Origin: Thermasporomyces sp040195635
Lineage (GTDB): Bacteria > Actinomycetota > Actinomycetes > Propionibacteriales > Actinopolymorphaceae
Direction of reading: 5' to 3'
Length of the DNA stretch: 64,000 bases
Assembly (NCBI RefSeq): GCF_040195635.1
Contig: NZ_JBEFTX010000014.1
Location: 1 to 64,000, forward strand
The notes beneath the pieces were generated by a model. The model was given only the letters and a program-made list of their open reading frames with translations. It was not told the origin of the DNA and ran no database searches. This document shows positions 58,866 to 64,000 of this stretch, one piece after another; within the stretch, counting starts at the first letter, position 1; each line of letters opens with the position of its first letter. A program made the translations under genes and the position numbers.

Positions 58866-59309
58866 TCAGAAGCACGACGTTCCGGCACTTCCGGCAGCGA
58901 GGAGCTCCAGGGCGTGCCGCGCGTGCGCCGACAGGGTCACTCGGTCGAGGTCATCCGGGTGGACCCAGGTCGCGCCATCGGTGCTGCCGTCCCCTGGCTC
59001 GGCCCGGAGCGTTCCGCCGATGATCGTCACCTGGTAGAGCAGACGTACGCCATGGATCGAGACCCCGGCGCTGTCGTAGACGTTGGCGTGGACGCCGAGC
59101 AAGGCTCCGACCCGTCCGATGAGGCCGGTCTCCTCGGCCAGCTCCCGGAGTACCGCGTCGCCCGGGTCCTCGCCGTGCTGGACCCCGCCGCCGGGCAGGG
59201 TCAGAGTGCCGGGCGTACGCGACCGTCGCGACATCCGGCACAACAGCACGCGGCCCGTTTCGTCGAGAGACAGGGCGTACGCACCGACCCGCTGCCGCTG
59301 CCCAGACAT
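58866..59309 (-). CDS. Nudix hydrolase
   Basis: A 147-residue Nudix protein. GAYALSLDETGRVLLCRMSR opens it, and the box TLPGGGVQHGEDPGDAVLRE followed by LAEETGL is complete with all acidic metal ligands. The rest (LYQVTIIGGTLRAEPGDGST, then a Trp-rich strand) is typical. ATG 59309 has GGGGAG upstream, while GTG 59330 overlaps the GntR stop (GTGA) and is also possible. It is co-transcribed with the GntR gene, so its substrate may be the regulator's signal. Confidence 0.88.
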   Translation of the reverse strand: MSGQRQRVGAYALSLDETGRVLLCRMSRRSRTPGTLTLPGGGVQHGEDPGDAVLRELAEETGLIGRVGALLGVHANVYDSAGVSIHGVRLLYQVTIIGGTLRAEPGDGSTDGATWVHPDDLDRVTLSAHARHALELLAAGSAGTSCF

Positions 59310-59326
59310 GGGGTCACTTCTCCCCG

Positions 59327-59608
59327 TCACTCGCTCCGGTCACCCTTGCCGTGCGACGGGTGTTCGGCGACGAAGACTCCGCGCTGCGGCACGATGATCA
59401 CCAGCCCGTCGTCCGCGAGGAGGCGGACCGCCTTCCGCACGGTGTCTCGGGCGAGGCCGAACTCCTGCACCAGCCTGGCCTCCGACGGGATCGCGCGGCC
59501 CGGCCGATAGTCCCCGCGGGCGATCCGCGCCCGAAGGATCGATGCAAGCTGTCGGTACGGCGGCACCATGTGGCCATGGTCGATCTCGGCGTCCGGTCCG
59601 AAATCCAT
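59327..59608 (-). CDS. short GntR-family regulator
   Basis: A 93-residue protein that is only the winged helix-turn-helix of the GntR family: YRQLASILRARIARGDYRPG, SEARLVQEFGLARDTVRKAV, LLADDGLVIIVPQRGVFVAE. No ligand-binding domain is present, a common form in small phosphate/Nudix operons. A -10-like TAATCT (59622-59617) is eight bases before ATG 59608, so the message is probably leaderless. A GTG at 59635 would add nine residues. The dyad at 59654-59671 is a likely operator for it. Confidence 0.85.
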   Translation of the reverse strand: MDFGPDAEIDHGHMVPPYRQLASILRARIARGDYRPGRAIPSEARLVQEFGLARDTVRKAVRLLADDGLVIIVPQRGVFVAEHPSHGKGDRSE

Positions 59609-59653
59609 GGCTGCAGAGATTAGGCGTCTGGCCACGAGGCTCCCCCTCCATCC

Positions 59654-59671
59654 ACGTGCCTAGACGTGGCT
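59654..59671. promoter_or_regulatory. 18-base dyad upstream of the short GntR gene
   Basis: CCACGT, spacer GCCTAG, ACGTGG: six-base perfect arms, 46 bases upstream of the GntR start and just upstream of the -10-like TAATCT. The size and spacing suit a GntR dimer. Confidence 0.55.
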
Positions 59672-59700
59672 GGCTCAGCTCAGCTTACGGTGCTCGCTAT

Positions 59701-59758
59701 CGGTGCGGCGGCTGGTTGACCTGCCCGACCCCGGCCCTCGGTCCCGGCCGCCGCACCG
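59701..59758. repeat. 12-base inverted repeat with long loop
   Basis: CGGTGCGGCGGC (59701-59712) and GCCGCCGCACCG (59747-59758), perfect, loop 34 bases. It lies in the gene-free stretch 59609-59989 (381 bases), which otherwise holds only promoter elements and the repeat at 59835. Confidence 0.6.
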
Positions 59759-59834
59759 ACCCACACCGCGAGGAGGCCGAGCAGTGCGCTGGAAGCCGGC
59801 GACATTTCTGACCTGCGCCACCCGGCAGGGGCGA

Positions 59835-59904
59835 CCATGATCATGCGCGGACAAACGGGCGGTCCAGGCATCGAAAGTCCCCGACTTCCCGCGCCTGATC
59901 ATGG
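59835..59904. repeat. 70-base inverted-repeat element
   Basis: CCATGATCATGCGCGG (59835-59850) and CCGCGCCTGATCATGG (59889-59904), 16-base arms with one mismatch and a 38-base centre. No gene is present. The ends resemble the palindromes at 38016 (TGATCATTCCC) and 56235 (TGGTCATTT), so it may belong to the same dispersed family. Confidence 0.75.
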
Positions 59905-59989
59905 CTCAGCTACGCCGACGACCGGATCGCCCGCAAGCCCCTCGGTGGCCCAAGCCCGGCAGGCTTCGGGGAGTGCAGTCCACCACGCT

Positions 59990-60916
59990 TCAGGGAGTGG
60001 GGACGTCGGCGAACCAACGGCGCAGCTCGACCGCCACGCCGTCCTCGTCCAGGGGCGCGGTCACGTGGTCGGCGGCCGCCAACGCCTCGGCCGCGGCGTT
60101 GCCCATCGCCACCCCACGCCCGGCCCATCGCAGCATCTCGACGTCGTTCGTCCCGTCGCCGATGGCGAGCACGTCCTCGCGCCGGACCCCGAGCCGTTCG
60201 GCCACCTTCGCAAGGCCCGTCGCCTTGCTGACACCCTCGGGCGCGAGGTCGAGCCAGGCCGTGAAGCCGATGTAGTACGCCACACCGTGGACGCCGACCC
60301 GTTCGATCACCTCGAGGAAATGCTCGGCCTCGATCGACGGCTCCCGCAGGATCACGCGGGTCACCGGGTCGGCGATCAGGCGTTCCAGAGGTTCGACGCT
60401 GAGCTCACCGGTGAGTTCACCCGGCGGGAACGGCGCGTTGACCCGGTACCCCACGCCCAGCTCCTCGACGGCCACCAGCACGCCCGGGAGGTGGGAGAGC
60501 AGCATCCGCAGGACCGGCGCCGCGTCGAAGGTCACGACGTCGACGAGTTCGACGTCCGGGCCGGCGGCCAGTCCGGGGTTGCCCCGCTCGATCGGGTGAG
60601 GGCGCCCATCGGGCCCGGCAGCGGGAGCGCCGTCCGGGTGCAGACGTACCGTCACCGCACCGTTGCTGCACACGAGGTACGGCAGCGACAGGTCGAAGTG
60701 CAGCGCGAGCGGCCTCGTCGCCGTGAGCCCGCGCCCGGTCGACAGAACGACGTACGCACCAGCCTCCGCCGCATGACGTACGGCAGCGTCGACGGCGGGC
60801 GTGACCTGGTTCTGCACGTCGACGAGCGTCCCGTCGATGTCGAGCGCCACCAGGCGGGGTCGCCACGCCCCGGGTGGGTGGTCCGGGTCACGGTCACTCG
60901 TCACCCGGGCCGTCAC
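59990..60916 (-). CDS. HAD-superfamily phosphatase, Cof type (second)
   Basis: A 308-residue phosphatase: LVALDIDGTLVDVQNQV is motif I, YVVLSTGRGLTATRPL motif II, GVSKATGLAKVAERLG motif III, and VLAIGDGTNDVEMLRWAG motif IV. A C2B cap (about 95-215) lies between. GTG 60916 overlaps the serS stop (GTGA) and begins with a short non-conserved tail; GTG 60904 is an alternative. Its coupling to serS is common in actinobacteria. The substrate is probably a sugar or serine-phosphate-like ester, but this is not proven. Confidence 0.88.
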   Translation of the reverse strand: MTARVTSDRDPDHPPGAWRPRLVALDIDGTLVDVQNQVTPAVDAAVRHAAEAGAYVVLSTGRGLTATRPLALHFDLSLPYLVCSNGAVTVRLHPDGAPAAGPDGRPHPIERGNPGLAAGPDVELVDVVTFDAAPVLRMLLSHLPGVLVAVEELGVGYRVNAPFPPGELTGELSVEPLERLIADPVTRVILREPSIEAEHFLEVIERVGVHGVAYYIGFTAWLDLAPEGVSKATGLAKVAERLGVRREDVLAIGDGTNDVEMLRWAGRGVAMGNAAAEALAAADHVTAPLDEDGVAVELRRWFADVPTP

Positions 60917-62187
60917 GCGAGCGGCTCCAGGTGGGCCCGCCCGCCGAGGAACGGCTGCAGCGCCTTCGGGACGCGTACGCCTCCGTCGGCGTCCTGGTGG
61001 TTCTCCAGGATCGCCACGATCGTCCGGGTGGTCGCCATCGCGGTGCCGTTGAGCGTCGCCGCGTGCCGAGTGCCGTCGTCGGTACGGAACCGGACGCCGA
61101 GCCGGCGGGCCTGGAACTCCGTGCAGTTCGACGTCGACGTGACCTCGCGGTACCTGCCCTGCGTCGGGATCCACGCCTCGATGTCGAACTTCCGCGCGGC
61201 ACTCGCGCCGAGATCGCCGGCCGCGGTGTCGATGACGCGGTAGGGCACCTCGAGCCTGTCCCAGAACTCGCGTTCCCAGGCGAGGATCCGCTGGTGCTCG
61301 GCCTTCGCCTCGTCGGGATGGACGAACGAGAACATCTCCACCTTGTCGAACCAGTGCACGCGGATGATGCCCCGTGTGTCCTTGCCGTGGGACCCAGCCT
61401 CACGACGGAACGACGGGCTGAAACCCGCGTAACGCAGCGGGAGCTGGTCGGCGGCGAGGATCTCGTCCATGTGGTACGCCGCCAGCGGGACCTCCGACGT
61501 GCCGACGAGATACAGGTCGTCGCGTTCGAGCTTGTAGACGTCCTCGGCGGCCTGGCCGAGGTAGCCGGTGCCCTGCATCGCCCGCGGCTTCACCAGGGAC
61601 GGCGGGATCATCGGCGTACACCCGTAGCTCATGGCCTGATCGACCGCCATGTTGATCAGGGCCAGTTCGAGGAGGGCGCCGATGCCGGTGAGGTAGTAGA
61701 ACCGCGAGCCCGAGACCTTCGCGCCGCGTTCGATGTCGATCGCGCCCAGCACCCGCCCCAGCTCCACGTGGTCCCGCGGCTCGAACCCCTCCGCGGTGAA
61801 GTCGCGCGGCTGGCCGACCTCGTCGAGCACGACGTAGTCGTCCTCGCCGCCGGCCGGCACCTCCGCCTCGACGAGGTTGTCGATCTGGAGCATGAGTCGG
61901 TCGTACGCCTGGGCGGCCTCGTCCTGCGCGGCCTCGGCGGTCTTGACGTCGGCGGCGAGCTGCTTCGCCCGCGCCAGCAGGGCCTGCTTCTCCTCGCCGG
62001 CGGCACGCGGGATCTGTTTGCCGAGTGTCTTCTGTTCGGACCGGAGCTGCTCGAACGCGGCGATCGACGACCGCCGGCGCTCCTCCGCGGCGAGCACCTC
62101 GTCGACCAGCTCGACGGAGGCGCCACGGCGCCGCTGACTCTCGCGTACGCGGTCAGGGTCTTCACGGAGCACCTTGGGGTCGATCAC
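60913..62187 (-). CDS. serS: seryl-tRNA synthetase
   Basis: A 424-residue class II synthetase. An N-terminal coiled-coil arm (about 1-110: DEVLAAEERRRSSIAAFEQL, then the KKALLARAKQL-type region) reads the long variable arm of tRNA-Ser. Class II motif 1 lies around GYTPMIPPSLV; motif 2 is FSPSFRREAGSHGKDTRGII. The catalytic core ends in motif 3 (NGTAMATTRTIVAILENHQ). The length and start (MIDPKVLREDPDRV) are normal. It charges tRNA-Ser, including the tRNA-Ser(UGA) at 33.4 kb. The HAD gene is translationally coupled downstream. Confidence 0.97.
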   Translation of the reverse strand: MIDPKVLREDPDRVRESQRRRGASVELVDEVLAAEERRRSSIAAFEQLRSEQKTLGKQIPRAAGEEKQALLARAKQLAADVKTAEAAQDEAAQAYDRLMLQIDNLVEAEVPAGGEDDYVVLDEVGQPRDFTAEGFEPRDHVELGRVLGAIDIERGAKVSGSRFYYLTGIGALLELALINMAVDQAMSYGCTPMIPPSLVKPRAMQGTGYLGQAAEDVYKLERDDLYLVGTSEVPLAAYHMDEILAADQLPLRYAGFSPSFRREAGSHGKDTRGIIRVHWFDKVEMFSFVHPDEAKAEHQRILAWEREFWDRLEVPYRVIDTAAGDLGASAARKFDIEAWIPTQGRYREVTSTSNCTEFQARRLGVRFRTDDGTRHAATLNGTAMATTRTIVAILENHQDADGGVRVPKALQPFLGGRAHLEPLA

Positions 62188-62354
62188 GCCTCGAGATTAA
62201 CCGGGAGTACGGGAGGCACCGCCACCGGTTTCCTCTCCGCGTGGCGACGGGCGGGTACGCCTGGTGCGACCCGGCGTGGCGGCACTGCCTACCGGACGGT
62301 AGACATTGCTTCCGTGGACGCGGGTGTCGGACGTCGCGGTGGCTGGGAGAGGTC

Positions 62355-64000
62355 ATGAGACCGCCGCATGTCGCGACTCATCGCCGTGGCCCGACTCGCC
62401 ATGGCTTGTCCGGCCTTGACCTGGCCGGCGGTGGCCTGAGTGGCATTGGTGCGCCGGTGGCGATCTGTGTGGGCGGCGTCGGTTTCGTCGTTCTCCTGGT
62501 CCTCGTCCAGTCCGGATGGGCGCCGCTCGTGGGGTTCGACCGGAATGTCGCGGCCGAGCTTTCCGCCGATCTCGCCGCGCATCCTGCGCTGGTCGGGCTG
62601 TTCGTCGTGGTCCAGGAGCTGACGCAGCCGTGGGTGCTGCGCGGAACCGTCGTGATCGTGGCCGCACTCCTCATCCGGCGAGGGCGCGCCCACCAGGACA
62701 CCATCGACCGGGGCCTCACCCCGCAGGCCTTCGTCCGGCAGGACCTCATCCGGCTCGGCTGGTGGCTCGTCGCCGTCGTCATCGCCGGCGCCGGTGCGGA
62801 GTACGTCTTCAAGCGCGCCGTCGCGCGTCCACGCCCGCAGGTCTCCGACGGACTCGTCGAGATCGGCGGGCACGGCTTCCCGTCCGGGCATGCGTTGGGT
62901 TCGGCACTGTTGGTCGGCGCACTCCTCATCGTCGTCTCGCAGCTCAACGTGACCCGCCGCCTGCTGATCACCCTCTGGACCTCGGGCGCCTGCGTGGTCG
63001 TGCTCGTCGGCTTCGACCGGGTGGTCCTGGGTGTCCATCACGTCTCCGACGTCCTGGCGGGTTGGTGCCTGGCGGCGGCTCTGCTGGGGGCGACGACCGC
63101 GGCGTTCGGGATCGGCCAGGCCCGTACGCGGATTCCGCGCCGGCGCGGACGCTCGCGACAGCGGGTCGCCGTGATCGTCAACCCGTCCAAGATCGACGAC
63201 GCCGCGGCCTTCCGCGCACAGGTCGAACGCCACGCCGCCCGCGAAGGATGGGCGACACCGCTGTGGTTCGAGACCACCCGCGACGACCCGGGCCAGGAGA
63301 TGATCCGCGCCGCCGTCGACGCCGACGTCAAGCTGGTGATCGCGGCGGGCGGCGACGGGACGGTCCGCGTGGTGTGCGCCGGGCTCGCAGGTACCGGCGT
63401 ACCCCTCGGGATCGTGCCGGTCGGCACCGGCAACCTGCTCGTCCGCAACCTCGGCCTGCCGCTCGACCGAGCGGCCGCGCTCCGGGTGGCGTTCACCGGG
63501 CAGGACCGGCAGCTGGACCTGGTCCGCGTCGAAGGTGACGGCGTACCGACCGACCGGTTCGCGGTGATGGCCGGGCTCGGCCTCGACGCCGCGGTCGTGG
63601 GTGAGGCACCGCCGAAACTCAAGGCGCGGATGGGGTGGGGGGCCTACGTCGTGTCGATCGCGCGGAACCTGTCGTTCCCGGCGGTGCGCGCGGAGATCTC
63701 CGTCGATGACGAGCCGCCGGTCCGGCTGCGGGTCCGTACGGTCCTGATCGGCAACGTCGGCACCCTGCATGCCGGGCTGTCGCTGCTGCCCGACGCCCGG
63801 CCGGACGACGGGATGCTCGACGTGGTGGCCGTGGCGCCTCGCCGGCTGACCGACTGGCCGGGGCTCGCGTGGCGGGTCGTCTCCAGGTCGGCCGCGCAGG
63901 ACGACCGGCTGCGCACCTGGCGCGGCGAACGGGTCGTCGTACGTTCGGTCGAGGCGTGTCCGCGGCAGCTGGACGGAGACGTCATCTCGACCGGTCACGA
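62355..64000 (+). CDS. PAP2 phosphatase-diacylglycerol kinase fusion (3' end beyond window)
   Basis: An open frame of 548 residues runs to the window edge without a stop. ATG 62355 follows GGGAGAGG. The N-terminal membrane part is a PAP2 phosphatase: FKRAVARPRPQVSDGLVE, FPSGHALGSALL and FDRVVLGVHHVSDVLAGW, with all three catalytic motifs except that Asp replaces Ser in the SR motif. After a basic linker (RIPRRRGRSRQR) comes a diacylglycerol/sphingosine kinase domain with AAGGDGTVRVVCAGLAGTG and VGTGNLLVRNLGL. It probably dephosphorylates and rephosphorylates lipids at the membrane. The end of the kinase lies outside. Confidence 0.88.
   Translation, partial: MRPPHVATHRRGPTRHGLSGLDLAGGGLSGIGAPVAICVGGVGFVVLLVLVQSGWAPLVGFDRNVAAELSADLAAHPALVGLFVVVQELTQPWVLRGTVVIVAALLIRRGRAHQDTIDRGLTPQAFVRQDLIRLGWWLVAVVIAGAGAEYVFKRAVARPRPQVSDGLVEIGGHGFPSGHALGSALLVGALLIVVSQLNVTRRLLITLWTSGACVVVLVGFDRVVLGVHHVSDVLAGWCLAAALLGATTAAFGIGQARTRIPRRRGRSRQRVAVIVNPSKIDDAAAFRAQVERHAAREGWATPLWFETTRDDPGQEMIRAAVDADVKLVIAAGGDGTVRVVCAGLAGTGVPLGIVPVGTGNLLVRNLGLPLDRAAALRVAFTGQDRQLDLVRVEGDGVPTDRFAVMAGLGLDAAVVGEAPPKLKARMGWGAYVVSIARNLSFPAVRAEISVDDEPPVRLRVRTVLIGNVGTLHAGLSLLPDARPDDGMLDVVAVAPRRLTDWPGLAWRVVSRSAAQDDRLRTWRGERVVVRSVEACPRQLDGDVISTGH

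Noticed and set aside
59837..61243. A 468-codon plus-strand open frame
   Set aside because: Opposite the Cof-type HAD gene and serS; shadow composition.
62289..63998. A 569-codon minus-strand open frame at the window end
   Set aside because: Antisense to the PAP2-diacylglycerol kinase fusion, whose motifs are unmistakable.

Overview
The window is high-GC DNA from an actinobacterium. The evidence is heavy GC/third-position bias, frequent GTG/TTG starts, ATGA/GTGA gene overlaps, a proteasome activator (Bpa) gene, and a pSAM2-like actinomycete integrative and conjugative element (AICE). No species can be named; a Propionibacteriales-type genome is only a guess.

Left accessory region (1-10.2 kb): a partial gene, a pyridoxamine-oxidase-like protein, a broken RecB-type nuclease fragment, then a complete type I restriction-modification operon with the unusual order hsdM1-hsdM2-hsdS-hsdR. 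All four genes overlap by a few bases, so the two methyltransferase subunits are probably made together.

AICE core (10.2-27.2 kb): a GntR/GNAT operon (minus strand) faces small AICE genes across an operator-like region. There follow small membrane and zinc-binding proteins, a DUF2637-like membrane protein, a TraB/FtsK-type DNA translocase, an inverted-repeat locus that could be the transfer site, and a run of small regulatory genes. Next come SSB, a Rep-like ATPase, an iteron array plus stem-loop that looks like the replication origin, a primase-polymerase, excisionase and tyrosine integrase.

Right cargo (27.3-34 kb): a 1435-residue GHKL-ATPase/NOV-nuclease-like fusion and a convergent Schlafen-AlbA_2 protein, a candidate defence pair, then a tRNA-Ser(UGA) gene and the frameshifted C-terminus of a second integrase. 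The locus looks like an integration hotspot. The att sites of the intact element were not found.

Chromosomal backbone (34.4-64 kb): LacD-like aldolase, a MazF-type toxin-antitoxin pair, secreted proteins, a large glycosidase-like protein, an oxidoreductase, an MFS carrier, a WecG/TagA glycosyltransferase, a nitrilase, a MobA-like protein, a PadR-ABC-FtsX operon, a K+ channel, a quinone oxidoreductase, Bpa, HAD phosphatases, Nudix hydrolases, methionyl- and seryl-tRNA synthetases and a PAP2-diacylglycerol kinase fusion cut by the window end. The most striking regulatory feature is a complete leader-peptide attenuator in front of metG: a 23-codon leaderless ORF with tandem Met codons, overlapping mutually exclusive hairpins and a terminator. 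Several palindromic intergenic repeats built around TGATCA-like ends (38.0, 56.2 and 59.8 kb) may be one dispersed family.
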